64,000 bases of DNA from Niveispirillum sp. SYP-B3756 (GTDB lineage Bacteria > Pseudomonadota > Alphaproteobacteria > Azospirillales > Azospirillaceae), in contig NZ_WIDQ01000001.1 of NCBI RefSeq assembly GCF_009495745.1, positions 1 through 64,000 of the forward strand. The letters are read 5' to 3'. The position numbers and the translations under genes were made by a program. Below are positions 38,211 to 47,523 of the stretch, piece by piece; position 1 is the stretch's first letter, and the number at the start of each line of letters is the position of its first letter. The notes under the pieces were generated by a model. The model made no database searches. It saw only the letters and a program-made list of their open reading frames with translations, and was not told the origin of the DNA.

Positions 38211-39203
38211 TTACAGCGACGCCTGACCGGTTGCCAGGGCAACAATGTTGATGGCGGGCGCTTGCGCCGCCAGCTTGGCTTCCCGCGCGGCGCGCAGCTT
38301 CCGGAAATCATCCCCGGCATGGTAGGAGCTGCGGGTCAGCGGGCTGGACGACACCATCAGGAAACCCTTGCCACGGGCAATGGTTTCATAAGAGGCGAAC
38401 TCCTCTGGCGTAACGAACCGGTCCACCGCCGCGTGTTTGGGCGTCGGCGCCAGATATTGGCCGATGGTCAGGAAATCCACGTCGGCGGCGCGCAGATCGT
38501 CCATCACCTGCCCCACCTCTTCCTTCGTCTCCCCCAGCCCGACCATGACGCCGGACTTGGTGAAGATGGAGGGATCAACCTCCTTCACCCGCTGCAACAG
38601 GGCCAGCGAGGTGAAATAGCGCGCACCCGGCCGGATGGTCGGGTACAGGCGCGGCACAGTTTCCAGATTATGGTTGAACACATCCGGCCGCGCCTCGGCC
38701 ACCAGTTCCACCGCGCCCGGCTTGCGCATGAAATCGGGTGTCAGGATTTCGATCGTGGTCTTGGGCGCGGTCTGGCGGATGGCGCGGATGGTGCGGGCGA
38801 AATGGTCGGCCCCACCATCGGGCAGATCGTCACGATCCACCGAGGTGATGACGACATGTTCCAGATCCAGCCCGCCCACCGCTTCGGCCACCTTCTCCGG
38901 CTCATGCGGATCCAGCGCCAGCGGCTTGCCGGTGGCGACATTGCAGAAGGCGCAGGCGCGGGTGCAGATGGCACCGAGGATCATGAAGGTGGCGTGCTTC
39001 TTCTTCCAGCATTCGCCGATATTGGGGCAGGCCGCTTCCTCGCACACGGTATGCAGCTTCAACCCGCGCATCAGGTCGCGGGTTTCGGCATATTCGCGGC
39101 TGGTCGGCGCCTTCACGCGCAGCCATTCCGGCTTGCGCAGGATCGGGTTATCCGGACGGTGCGCCTTTTCGGGGTGGCGGACGCGGGGTTCTTCGATCGT
39201 CAT
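38211..39203 (-). CDS. lipA: lipoyl synthase (radical SAM)
   Basis: Inserts two sulfurs into octanoyl-lysine domains, making the lipoyl groups used by the PDH complex encoded nearby. About 330 residues from the ATG at 39203 ([20 protein letters not shown]); the frame opens further at a TTG at 39236. Both Fe-S clusters are visible: auxiliary [12 protein letters not shown] and radical-SAM CTRACAFC. The C-terminal [10 protein letters not shown] is intact. It precedes ratA. Confidence 0.96.
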   Translation of the reverse strand: MTIEEPRVRHPEKAHRPDNPILRKPEWLRVKAPTSREYAETRDLMRGLKLHTVCEEAACPNIGECWKKKHATFMILGAICTRACAFCNVATGKPLALDPHEPEKVAEAVGGLDLEHVVITSVDRDDLPDGGADHFARTIRAIRQTAPKTTIEILTPDFMRKPGAVELVAEARPDVFNHNLETVPRLYPTIRPGARYFTSLALLQRVKEVDPSIFTKSGVMVGLGETKEEVGQVMDDLRAADVDFLTIGQYLAPTPKHAAVDRFVTPEEFASYETIARGKGFLMVSSSPLTRSSYHAGDDFRKLRAAREAKLAAQAPAINIVALATGQASL

Positions 39204-39245
39204 GGCCCTAACCTTGGGAATTGCCTTGGCCTCCAAGATAGGATG

Positions 39246-40295
39246 TCAGGGCGTGGGAACCAAGGCCGCTGTGCCGCCACCCTCCCCCGCAGGCTTTGCA
39301 GGGCCAACGGCTTGTGGCGTCAAGGCGATCTCCGCCAGCAGGGCCAGATGGTCAGACCCGAAGGGCGGCAGGCGACGGACATGGGCGGCCGAAACGCCAG
39401 GACTGCCCAGCATATGGTCGATGGGAATGCCAAACGGGTTCAACGGACCAGATGGCCAGGTAGGGCCGGTAGGCGCGATCTGAGTCAAACCGGACTCTCG
39501 TTCCAGCCTGCGGAACAAAGGTGACCAGGGCGCTGAATTCAAATCAGCGGTCAACACCACCGGCGGCGGCAGGGTGGAAAGGTAGCGCGCCAGCCACGCC
39601 GCCTCCAGTGCCTGGAATACCGGGTCAAAGGGCTGAACCAGGTGGGAAGCGACCAGGGTGAAATCCCCGTCCGGGTGATGGACGCGCACCGCCAGCGTCG
39701 CCGGGATTCCCTTTGTATTATGCCAAGAGCTTTTCCGTCCCAGGACCGTCATCGGCCAGCGGGACAAAATCATATTGGCGCACTCCTCCTCTCCGCAGTC
39801 CACAAGATAGGGCCAACGCGGCTCCAGTGCCGGCAACCATGGCTCATTCTTCTTATGGAAGGTTTCCAGCATGACGGCAATATCCGGCTTCTGCTGGTTC
39901 AGCATTGCGGCAATGGCGTCCGGTGTTGGATTTCGATACCAGATATTGGCGTGCAACAAGGAAAAGTGCAGCGAACCGGGGGGATGATCGGCGCCTTCGT
40001 TCAATGTTGGAAGCACAAACCACAGGTTTAAAACTAAGATTAATGTCGCAACCACAGACAATAGGCGCTGGCGCAGGAAGAGCCCAGAAATAGCGATGCC
40101 AATCGCCACCCATAAATACCCGATCCGCAGATGTTCCAATGGTGCTAGATTGGGAACAGTAGACTCCCCCCACAAGGGAAGACTGACTGCGGAAAGCACA
40201 ATGGCGACAAGCCAGAGACAAGCGATCAGGACATGACGCATTGACAACTTCATGGCAGCCCAAAGCATGGCGGCCACCGGCAGGCCGCCCAGCAT
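39246..40295 (-). CDS. membrane endonuclease/exonuclease/phosphatase-fold protein
   Basis: 349 residues (ATG 40295; ATG 40250 possible). Three N-terminal membrane helices (about 18-40, 55-70, 75-95), then an EEP domain. Active-site blocks: HANIWYRN, VMLETF, SHLVQP, TADLNSAPWSP, IDHML and GSDHLAL. It is a membrane-anchored phosphodiesterase or nuclease facing the periplasm; the target is unknown. It is unrelated in function to lipA, which follows 42 bp downstream. Base composition in the N-terminal half is somewhat AT-richer than its neighbours. Confidence 0.78.
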   Translation of the reverse strand: MLGGLPVAAMLWAAMKLSMRHVLIACLWLVAIVLSAVSLPLWGESTVPNLAPLEHLRIGYLWVAIGIAISGLFLRQRLLSVVATLILVLNLWFVLPTLNEGADHPPGSLHFSLLHANIWYRNPTPDAIAAMLNQQKPDIAVMLETFHKKNEPWLPALEPRWPYLVDCGEEECANMILSRWPMTVLGRKSSWHNTKGIPATLAVRVHHPDGDFTLVASHLVQPFDPVFQALEAAWLARYLSTLPPPVVLTADLNSAPWSPLFRRLERESGLTQIAPTGPTWPSGPLNPFGIPIDHMLGSPGVSAAHVRRLPPFGSDHLALLAEIALTPQAVGPAKPAGEGGGTAALVPTP

Positions 40296-40460
40296 TCATA
40301 ACAGAATGAGCCGGGAAGAACAGCCTACCCTTTGCGGGAAATGGGGCGCGTCATCGAAAGCCACAGGCACCGCCGATCACCATCGTGAAATATCAGGGGG
40401 CAGACCATGGCTCTTGCTGTAAGATGCACGCGGGATTTCCAGCCAGCACCGGGGACCGTC

Positions 40461-40634
40461 ATGCGGATCATGGGATATGTTCTGGGGATGATCGCCCTGC
40501 TTTTCTTATCCGCCTGTTCTGTTGTCGGAACCGCCGCATCTGTCACCGGCACTGTGGTGGGAACAGCCGTGGATGTGACGGCAAGCGCCGTCAGCACGAC
40601 AGCGGATGTCGTCACCAGCCCGATACGGGATTGA
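40461..40634 (+). CDS. small lipoprotein (NF038104-like)
   Basis: 57 residues from the ATG at 40461 (GGGGA upstream). Signal peptide with lipobox LSAC at about residue 17, then a Val/Thr/Ala-rich tail with repeated pattern (TAASVTGTVVGTAVDVT, SAVSTTADVVTS). This composition matches short lipoproteins of unknown role. The frame is open to 40407. It lies alone between two minus-strand genes. Confidence 0.7.
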   Translation: MRIMGYVLGMIALLFLSACSVVGTAASVTGTVVGTAVDVTASAVSTTADVVTSPIRD

Positions 40635-40646
40635 TGCTGCCATCAT

Positions 40647-40676
40647 GAAAAAGGGCGGCCACCAGGGCCGCCCTTT
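40647..40676 (-). terminator. terminator of the PDH operon (after lpdA)
   Basis: Perfect 11-bp stem AAAGGGCGGCC/GGCCGCCCTTT with 5-base loop; on the minus strand it ends in TTTTTC. It is symmetrical enough to serve the lipoprotein gene on the plus strand too. Confidence 0.8.
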
Positions 40677-40699
40677 CAACATCACGCCAGACGCGCCGA

Positions 40700-42103
40700 T
40701 CAGTAATGGATGGCGCGGCCATAGGCAGCCAGCACCGATTCATGCATCATTTCCGACAGCGTCGGGTGCGGGAAGACGGTGTGCATGAACTCGGCTTCCG
40801 TCAGTTCCGCCGTCTTGCCGATGGTGTAGCCCTGGATCAGCTCGGTCACTTCCGCACCGATCATATGGGCCCCCAGCAGCTCGCCGGTCTTGGCGTCAAA
40901 CACGGTCTTGACCAGACCTTCCGGTTCACCCAGTGCGATGGCCTTGCCATTGCCGATGAAGGGGAAGCGACCGACCTTGACCTCATGCCCGGCGGCCTTG
41001 GCCTTCGCTTCCGTCAGGCCGACAGAGGCGACCTGCGGGAAGGAATAGGTGCAGCCGGGGATGTTGGACTTGTCCATCGTGTGGACATGCGGCAGGCCGG
41101 CAATCTTCTCCACGCAGATGATGCCTTCATGGCTGGCCTTGTGTGCCAGCCAGGGGGCACCGGCCACGTCACCGATGGCATAGACACCCGGCTCATCCGT
41201 GCGGCCATAGCCGTCATTGACGATGTGGCCACGGTCCAGCTTGACCTTGGTATTTTCCAGGCCCAGCCCTTCAGTGTTGGCGACGATGCCAACGGCGGAG
41301 ATGATGCGGTCAACCGTGACCGTCTCCACCTTGCCGGCGACATCAATATGGGCCGTCACGCTGTCGGCATGGCGATCCAGCTTCACGACCTTGGCACCGG
41401 TCTTGATCTTGAGGCCCTGCTTGGTGAAGGCCTTGGCGGCCAGCCCGCTGATTTCCTCGTCTTCCACCGGCAGGATGCGGTCCAGCACCTCCACCAGGGT
41501 CACATCAACGCCCATGGCCTTGTAGAAGCAGGCAAATTCCACACCGATGGCACCCGTACCGATGACCAGCATCGACTTCGGCGTGGCGGTCGGCACCATG
41601 GCTTCCTTGTAGGTCCAGACCAGCTTGCCATCGGGCTCCAGGCCCGGCAGCACGCGGGCGCGGGCGCCGGTGGCGATGATGATGTGCTTGGCCTCGGCGT
41701 CGGTCGCCTTGCCATCCTTGGCGGTGACGGCGATCTTGCCCTTGCCCAGCAGCTTGGCCGAGCCGTCCAGGACGGTGACCTTGTTCTTCTTCAGCAGGCC
41801 CTTGACGCCAGCGGAAAGCTGGTTGGCCACGCCGCGCGAGCGCTTGACGATGGCTTCCACATCCAGCGTCACCTTGCCTTCGACCTTGATGCCGTAAGCC
41901 TGGGAATGCTGGATGTAATGCGCGATCTCCGCAGAGCGCAGCAGCGCCTTGGTCGGGATGCAGCCCCAATTCAGGCAGATGCCGCCCAGATGCTCACGCT
42001 CCACCACGGCGGTCTTCATGCCCAACTGGGCGGCGCGGATGGCGGCGACATAGCCGCCGGGGCCGGCACCGATGACGATGAGGTCGAATTTATTCTCGGA
42101 CAT
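40700..42103 (-). CDS. lpdA: dihydrolipoyl dehydrogenase (E3)
   Basis: Reoxidises the dihydrolipoyl group of E2 with NAD+. 467 residues. FAD-binding GAGPGGYVAAIRAAQLG, redox disulfide GGICLNWGCIPTKALL, NAD-binding GTGAIGVEF and catalytic HPTLSE near the C-terminus. AGGAGAG precedes the ATG. Last gene of the PDH cluster; an FkbM methyltransferase separates it from pdhC. Confidence 0.97.
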   Translation of the reverse strand: MSENKFDLIVIGAGPGGYVAAIRAAQLGMKTAVVEREHLGGICLNWGCIPTKALLRSAEIAHYIQHSQAYGIKVEGKVTLDVEAIVKRSRGVANQLSAGVKGLLKKNKVTVLDGSAKLLGKGKIAVTAKDGKATDAEAKHIIIATGARARVLPGLEPDGKLVWTYKEAMVPTATPKSMLVIGTGAIGVEFACFYKAMGVDVTLVEVLDRILPVEDEEISGLAAKAFTKQGLKIKTGAKVVKLDRHADSVTAHIDVAGKVETVTVDRIISAVGIVANTEGLGLENTKVKLDRGHIVNDGYGRTDEPGVYAIGDVAGAPWLAHKASHEGIICVEKIAGLPHVHTMDKSNIPGCTYSFPQVASVGLTEAKAKAAGHEVKVGRFPFIGNGKAIALGEPEGLVKTVFDAKTGELLGAHMIGAEVTELIQGYTIGKTAELTEAEFMHTVFPHPTLSEMMHESVLAAYGRAIHY

Positions 42104-42183
42104 GGATCACTCTCCTGATCGGCTGCAAGCCATGGCGCCATAATTTCGGCACCGGTCTCATATTGACGTTGACACTCGGTGGG

Positions 42184-43026
42184 TTACCCGGTGGATCCCT
42201 GCCGGGAGGCAAATGTAGTGAGGGAATAGGCGTGTCTTTCACGATGCAAGGCCAGGATATTGAAACTCTGGCCATGCGCCGGGGCTAAAGTCACGGCATC
42301 AAGCAATTGATAGCCAAATCCTTCCAAGCGGGCGGAGATGGCAGGCGCGTTTTCTTTCAATATCTCAATCAACAGAGCCGGCCGGTAACGCGCGATCAAC
42401 GCCCACGCGCCGTCGAGTACAATCTGCTCCGCCCCCTCCACGTCCACCTTCAGGATATCGGGGGGCGCCAATTCCGGCAGCAGATCATCCGCGCGCCGCG
42501 TTTGAACACGCAGTTCCAGGGGTTGCAGACCAAACTGGACCTGACTGTAACTGTTCACCCGCGCGGGCTCGGCAATCGATCCGGTTTTGCCGGTTACCTG
42601 ATCTTGATAAAAAATCGTTTCGCCATTCTGGTTCGACAAGGCAAATGTAAAAAGTTGGCAGTCGGTCAATCCGGCAGTCGCAATAGTACGGGAAATTGTC
42701 TGGGCGTTACGGGGGTCTGGCTCAAACAGACAACATTTCATAGTGGGGTTGAGCGATTTCAACTCCCACGAATATTGCCCGATATTGGCCCCGACGTCCC
42801 AAAAAACCCTGGCCTTTTCCAGCGACGCAACCTCACGCAGGTGGGCGCGCTCCCGTTTTTCGCTCCCACCATCCCGTCCCATCAACTCATTGATGTTACG
42901 GGAAAGCTGCAGATAAACGGGAAATCTGACATCAGGCAGCCTTGCCTTGATATCGTGATTGAACAAGGCGATCAGCGCCCGACCGAGCGGGTTGCGCCGT
43001 ATATTGCGTAACAACTCCGACGCCAT
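42184..43026 (-). CDS. FkbM family SAM-dependent methyltransferase
   Basis: About 280 residues from the ATG at 43026 (MASELLRNIRR). SAM-binding FWDVGANIGQYSWEL, FEPDPRNAQ, and the FkbM LKVDVEGAEQIVLDG. Members O-methylate sugars or natural products. It lies between pdhC and lpdA, breaking a normally tight set, and has AT-rich stretches (for example 42600-42670). A laterally acquired sugar-decorating enzyme is the best reading; it may pair with the glycosyltransferase at 47524. Substrate unknown. Confidence 0.8.
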   Translation of the reverse strand: MASELLRNIRRNPLGRALIALFNHDIKARLPDVRFPVYLQLSRNINELMGRDGGSEKRERAHLREVASLEKARVFWDVGANIGQYSWELKSLNPTMKCCLFEPDPRNAQTISRTIATAGLTDCQLFTFALSNQNGETIFYQDQVTGKTGSIAEPARVNSYSQVQFGLQPLELRVQTRRADDLLPELAPPDILKVDVEGAEQIVLDGAWALIARYRPALLIEILKENAPAISARLEGFGYQLLDAVTLAPAHGQSFNILALHRERHAYSLTTFASRQGSTG

Positions 43027-43131
43027 CACGTACCTTCGCGGGTTCTGTCGCAGCGTGCTGAAGATGGCACGAACACCCATCCCCCGGCACAAGGAGCGGG
43101 GCGGGAGCCGGCGGCCCCCACCCCATCCACA

Positions 43132-44442
43132 TCACAGCATCAGGGTGATCGGGTCTTCGATCAGGCCCTTCAGCAGCTTCAGGAACTCCGCACCCACGGC
43201 GCCATCGACCGAACGATGGTCGACGGTCAGGTTCAAGGACATGACGGTGGCAATGGCCAGCGCGTCACCCTTGACCACGGGGCGCTTCTCACCCGCACCG
43301 ACCGACAGAATGCAGCTCTGCGGCGGGTTGATGATGGAGGTGAAGCTCTTGATGCCAAACATGCCCAGGTTGGACACAGAGAAGGTGCCGCCCTGGAATT
43401 CTTCCGGCTTCAGCTTGCCTTCCTTGGCCTTCTTCGCCAGTTCCTTGACCTCGGCGGAGATGGTGGCCAGGCCCTTGCGGTCGGCGTTCTTCACGATGGG
43501 GGTGATCAGACCGCCATCGGTGGAAACGGCGACGGAGACGTCGACATTCTCATACTGAAGAATGCCATCCTCGTGCCAGGACACGTTGGCCGCCGGGAAG
43601 CGAGCCAGCGCGATGGCCACCGCCTTGACCACGAAATCGTTGACGGAGATCTTCTCCCCCGACTTCGCGTTCAGTTCGGCGCGCAGCTTCAGCAGGTTGT
43701 CGATCTCGCAATCAACAGCCAAACCAAAGTGCGGGATGGTCTGCCAAGCTTCGGTCAGGCGCTTGGCGATGGTCTTGCGCATCCCGCTGTTGGGCAGAAC
43801 CTTGTACTTCATGCCCAGCTTGTCGGCGAGCGCCTTGGCATCCACACCCTTCGGTGCAGCGGCCACGGGGGCCGGGGCTGCCACCGGGGCGGCGGCGACC
43901 GGGGCAGCGGCGGCGGGTGCCGCAGCGGCCTTGGGCGCACCACCCTTCAGGGCTGCTTCCACATCAGCCTTGACGATACGGCCATGCGGGCCGGTACCGG
44001 CCACGGCCTTCAGGTCCAGACCACCCTGGGACGCCAGACGGCGGGCCAGCGGGCTGGCGAAGACGCGATCACCAGAGGCAGCCGCCGCCGGGGCTGCCGG
44101 GGCGGCAGCAACCGGGGCCGGGGCAGCGGCAGCGGCGGGAGCAGCAGCAGCCGGGACGGCAGCGGCCTTGGGGGCGGCGGACAGGGCGGATGCATCCTCG
44201 CCATCTTCCAGGATGATGGCGATGCGGGTATTCACCGCCACGCCCTCGGTCCCTTCGGCGACCAGGATCTTGCCCAGCGTGCCCTCGTCCACGGCCTCCA
44301 CTTCCATGGTGGCCTTGTCGGTTTCAATCTCGGCCAGCACGTCGCCGGACTTGACCTTATCGCCTTCTTTTTTCACCCACTTCGCCAGCTTGCCTTCCGT
44401 CATGGTCGGCGACAGCGCGGGCATCAGGATATCAACGGGCAT
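43132..44442 (-). CDS. pdhC: pyruvate dehydrogenase E2, dihydrolipoyl acetyltransferase
   Basis: Transfers acetyl from lipoyl to CoA; core of the PDH complex. About 436 residues from the ATG at 44442 (GGGAGG upstream). Order: lipoyl domain (1-80) with the lipoylated Lys in [10 protein letters not shown]; Ala/Pro-rich linker; peripheral-subunit-binding domain (FASPLARRLA, GTGPHGRIVKADV); second Ala/Pro linker; catalytic domain with C-terminal DHRSVDGAVGAEFL. It follows pdhB by 19 bp. Confidence 0.96.
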   Translation of the reverse strand: MPVDILMPALSPTMTEGKLAKWVKKEGDKVKSGDVLAEIETDKATMEVEAVDEGTLGKILVAEGTEGVAVNTRIAIILEDGEDASALSAAPKAAAVPAAAAPAAAAAPAPVAAAPAAPAAAASGDRVFASPLARRLASQGGLDLKAVAGTGPHGRIVKADVEAALKGGAPKAAAAPAAAAPVAAAPVAAPAPVAAAPKGVDAKALADKLGMKYKVLPNSGMRKTIAKRLTEAWQTIPHFGLAVDCEIDNLLKLRAELNAKSGEKISVNDFVVKAVAIALARFPAANVSWHEDGILQYENVDVSVAVSTDGGLITPIVKNADRKGLATISAEVKELAKKAKEGKLKPEEFQGGTFSVSNLGMFGIKSFTSIINPPQSCILSVGAGEKRPVVKGDALAIATVMSLNLTVDHRSVDGAVGAEFLKLLKGLIEDPITLML

Positions 44443-44461
44443 CTTAAAGCCTCCCTCTGCC

Positions 44462-45832
44462 TTATTTGCGGTAGGTGACGGACTTGACGGCGGCCACGAC
44501 ATCGTCGGGCTGCGGCAGGGCCAGCTTCTCCAGATTTGCCGCATAGGGCAGCGGCACATCCTTGGCGCAGACGCGGACCACCGGCGCATCCAGATAATCG
44601 AAGGCGTGTTCCATCATGACAGCGGCCATTTCGGAACCGATGCCCGCGAACGGCCAGCTTTCCTCAACGGAGACCAGACGGTTGGTCTTCTTCACGCTCT
44701 CGACGATGGTGTCGACATCCAGCGGACGGATGGAGCGCAGGTTGATCACCTCCGCGCTGATCCCTTCGGCCGCCAGCTTCTCTGCGGCGGCCAGGGCATG
44801 GCCAACGCAGATGGAGTAGGCGACGATGGTCACGTCGGTGCCGGCGCGCTCGATCTTCGCCTTGCCGATGGGCAGGATGAAGTCCGGATCGGTCGGCACG
44901 TCAAAGCTGTGACCATAGAGAATCTCATTCTCCAGGAACACGACCGGGTTCGGGTCACGGATGGCGGCGCGCAGCAGTCCCTTGGCGTCGGCCGCGCTGT
45001 AGGGGGCCAGAACCTTCAGGCCGGGCACGTGGGCGTACCAGGAGGCATAGCACTGGCTGTGCTGGGCACCCACGCGGGCAGCAGCACCGTTGGGGCCGCG
45101 GAACACGATGGGGCAGCCCATCTGACCGCCAGACATGTACAGCGTCTTGGCGGCAGAGTTGATGATGTGGTCGATGGCCTGCATCGAGAAGTTCATGGTC
45201 ATGAACTCCACGATCGGGCGCAGACCGCCGAACGCCGCACCCACGGCCAGACCGGTAAAACCATGCTCGGTGATCGGGGTATCAATCACGCGCTTGGCGC
45301 CGAATTCCTGCAGCAGCCCCTGAGAGATCTTATAGGCGCCCTGGTATTCGGCGACCTCTTCACCCATCAGCAGCACGGTTTCGTCACCGCGCATTTCCTC
45401 GGCCATGGCATCACGCAGGGCTTCACGGACGGTCTGGGTCTTGACCTCCTTGAAGAAGCGATCCTCGTCGCTGGCCGGGCTCTTGGCCTGGGCCGGCACC
45501 GGGGCGGGTGCAGCGGCAGGCGCCGGTGCTGCCGTTTCAGCGGGCTTGGCGGCCACCGGGGCCGGGGCGGGAGCGGCGTCGGCGCTTTCACCCTCTTCGC
45601 CGATGCTGGCGATGGGGGTGTTCACGGCAACGTTTTCCGTGCCTTCCGGCACCAGGATCTTCAGCAGCGTGCCTTCATCGACGGCTTCCACTTCCATGGT
45701 CGCCTTGTCGGTTTCAATCTCGGCCAGGACGTCACCGCTCTTCACGGTGTCGCCTTCCTTCTTCAACCACTTGGCCAGCTTGCCTTCCGTCATGGTCGGC
45801 GACAGGGCCGGCATCAGGACCTGTACGGGCAT
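44462..45832 (-). CDS. pdhB: pyruvate dehydrogenase E1 beta with N-terminal lipoyl domain
   Basis: 456 residues. Unlike the mitochondrial or Gram-positive protein it starts with its own lipoyl domain (1-80, [16 protein letters not shown]) and a Pro/Ala linker, then the transketolase-like E1-beta fold (about 130-456; [33 protein letters not shown]). This fusion is typical of alphaproteobacteria. GGAGG precedes the ATG, 26 bp after pdhA. Confidence 0.96.
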   Translation of the reverse strand: MPVQVLMPALSPTMTEGKLAKWLKKEGDTVKSGDVLAEIETDKATMEVEAVDEGTLLKILVPEGTENVAVNTPIASIGEEGESADAAPAPAPVAAKPAETAAPAPAAAPAPVPAQAKSPASDEDRFFKEVKTQTVREALRDAMAEEMRGDETVLLMGEEVAEYQGAYKISQGLLQEFGAKRVIDTPITEHGFTGLAVGAAFGGLRPIVEFMTMNFSMQAIDHIINSAAKTLYMSGGQMGCPIVFRGPNGAAARVGAQHSQCYASWYAHVPGLKVLAPYSAADAKGLLRAAIRDPNPVVFLENEILYGHSFDVPTDPDFILPIGKAKIERAGTDVTIVAYSICVGHALAAAEKLAAEGISAEVINLRSIRPLDVDTIVESVKKTNRLVSVEESWPFAGIGSEMAAVMMEHAFDYLDAPVVRVCAKDVPLPYAANLEKLALPQPDDVVAAVKSVTYRK

Positions 45833-45858
45833 ATTCTATCCTCCGGTGACGGCAGATT

Positions 45859-46875
45859 TCAGGCTTCCACGAGAACATCCGTCCACAGTTCGGACGGATC
45901 GGGCTCGGGGCTGGTGGTGGCGAAATCGGCCGCCTCGGTGACGATATCCTTCACCTCACGATCGACGATCTTCAGGCTTTCCTCGTCAGCATAGCCCTGT
46001 TCGAGCAGCAGCTTCTTGAGGTTGTCGATCGGATCGCTCTCTGACCGCATCTTGTTGACCTCTTCCTTCGTCCGGTACTTGGCCGGATCGGACATGGAGT
46101 GGCCGCGATAGCGGTAGGTCTGCATTTCCAGGATCACCGGGCCGTTGCCGGCGCGGATATATTCGATGGCCTCATGGGCGGCGGCGCGGACTTCCAGCAC
46201 ATCCATGCCGTTCACCTGCTTGCCCGGAATGCCATAGGCGCTGCCGCGCTCAAACAGCTCACCAGCGGAAGCGCGGGCCTGGGCGGTGCCCATGGCGTAC
46301 TTGTTGTTCTCGATCACGAACAGGGTCGGCAGCTTCCACAGGGCGGCCATGTTGAAGGTCTCATAGACCTGGCCCTGGTTGATGGCGCCATCGCCCATAT
46401 AGCAGGCGTTGAAGCCGCCATTGTTCAGATATTTGTGGGCAAAGCCCAGGCCGGCGCCGATCGGCACCTGTGCGGCAACGATGCCATGGCCGCCGTAGAA
46501 TTTCTTCTCGCGGCTGAACATGTGCATGGAGCCGCCCTTGCCCTTGGAGTAGCCGCCGGCACGGCCGGTCAGCTCCGCCATCACGCCCCTGGCTTCCATG
46601 CCGCAGGCCAGCATATGGCCATGGTCACGGTAGCTGGTGATGACGCTGTCGGCAGGGGTCATGCAGGACTGGATACCGACGACAACCGCTTCCTGGCCGA
46701 TATAGAGGTGGCAGAAACCACCGATCAGGCCCATGCCGTAAAGCTGGCCCGCCTTTTCTTCGAAACGGCGGATCAGCAGCATTTCGCGGTAGTAGCGAAC
46801 AAGATCTTCCTTGCTCGGCAGGGTCGGGGCTTCGGGGGCCGCTGAACGGGTGGTGCGGCGCTTCGTGACTGCCAC
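45859..46875 (-). CDS. pdhA: pyruvate dehydrogenase E1 alpha
   Basis: Thiamine-diphosphate decarboxylase subunit. 338 residues from a GTG at 46875 with GGGAGGAG 5 bases upstream; the frame is open to 46965. TPP motif GDGAINQGQVYETFNMAALW, YRYRGHSMSDPAKYR activation loop and LLIRRFEEKAGQLYGMG near the N-terminus. First gene of pdhA-pdhB-pdhC. TATATT on the minus strand near 46982 is a possible -10. Confidence 0.96.
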   Translation of the reverse strand: MAVTKRRTTRSAAPEAPTLPSKEDLVRYYREMLLIRRFEEKAGQLYGMGLIGGFCHLYIGQEAVVVGIQSCMTPADSVITSYRDHGHMLACGMEARGVMAELTGRAGGYSKGKGGSMHMFSREKKFYGGHGIVAAQVPIGAGLGFAHKYLNNGGFNACYMGDGAINQGQVYETFNMAALWKLPTLFVIENNKYAMGTAQARASAGELFERGSAYGIPGKQVNGMDVLEVRAAAHEAIEYIRAGNGPVILEMQTYRYRGHSMSDPAKYRTKEEVNKMRSESDPIDNLKKLLLEQGYADEESLKIVDREVKDIVTEAADFATTSPEPDPSELWTDVLVEA

Positions 46876-47048
46876 TGGCTCCTCCCAGAAATGAGATGGG
46901 GCGCAATACGCCATTCGCATTGCGTCTGCGAAACAACAGGTAACCCCCATCGCCGCTGATAGCAAGCACGTGTGCGCTGCAATATACTGTTTTATTTGAG
47001 AAATTTAGCCTTAACCTAAATCCGGCTAATTCGCCTGATATCAGCCAC

Positions 47049-47441
47049 TTACCGACCTTGGTCGGGGGCAGAACGGGCCGGTTCCGGCGTGCCCTGCGTG
47101 GATTGCGTGGCAGCACGTCGCGGAAGCAGGATGATCAACTCATCCGGGTGAGAATAGTTGAGTACGGCACGCGCCCGTTCTTCCAGCAGATCAGGGTCCA
47201 GATTGTCCCGGCGCAGCATGTCGGCGCGGCGCTCCATCTCCTGCTTCTCCGCGCTCACCTGCGCCAGGGAGGCGCTGGCTTCGGCGACCTGATCCTGCAG
47301 GCGCGTCAGCGCCACCAGCCCGCGATCACCATGCACGGTGTGATAGGCGAAATAGCCGACCACGCAGACGCCAACCAGCGGCCCCACGATCTGGCGGAGG
47401 GCACGGATGGCGGCTTTGCGGAGTGTGTAGAGCATCGACAT
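47049..47441 (-). CDS. ftsB: septum formation initiator FtsB/DivIC
   Basis: 130 residues: short cytoplasmic N-terminus, one membrane helix (about 15-35), a coiled coil (about 42-85, LTRLQDQVAEASASLAQVSA) and the conserved end EERARAVLNYSHPDELI. It links FtsL and FtsQ in the divisome. A Pro/Ser/Thr tail follows. A second Met (47435) could be the start. Its normal neighbour eno is separated from it by a glycosyltransferase. Confidence 0.88.
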   Translation of the reverse strand: MSMLYTLRKAAIRALRQIVGPLVGVCVVGYFAYHTVHGDRGLVALTRLQDQVAEASASLAQVSAEKQEMERRADMLRRDNLDPDLLEERARAVLNYSHPDELIILLPRRAATQSTQGTPEPARSAPDQGR

Positions 47442-47523
47442 GGCAGAGATGGAATCACAGGGCCGAACAAAGGGTCAAATGGAATTTCGTGACAAAAGCA
47501 GAAATGCCCCCTTTGTGCTTTGG

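Noticed and set aside
46966-47048. CACGTG-centred palindrome as a PDH regulator site
   Set aside because: Only the six-base core is symmetrical and this is common in high-GC DNA; no known PDH regulator motif matches.
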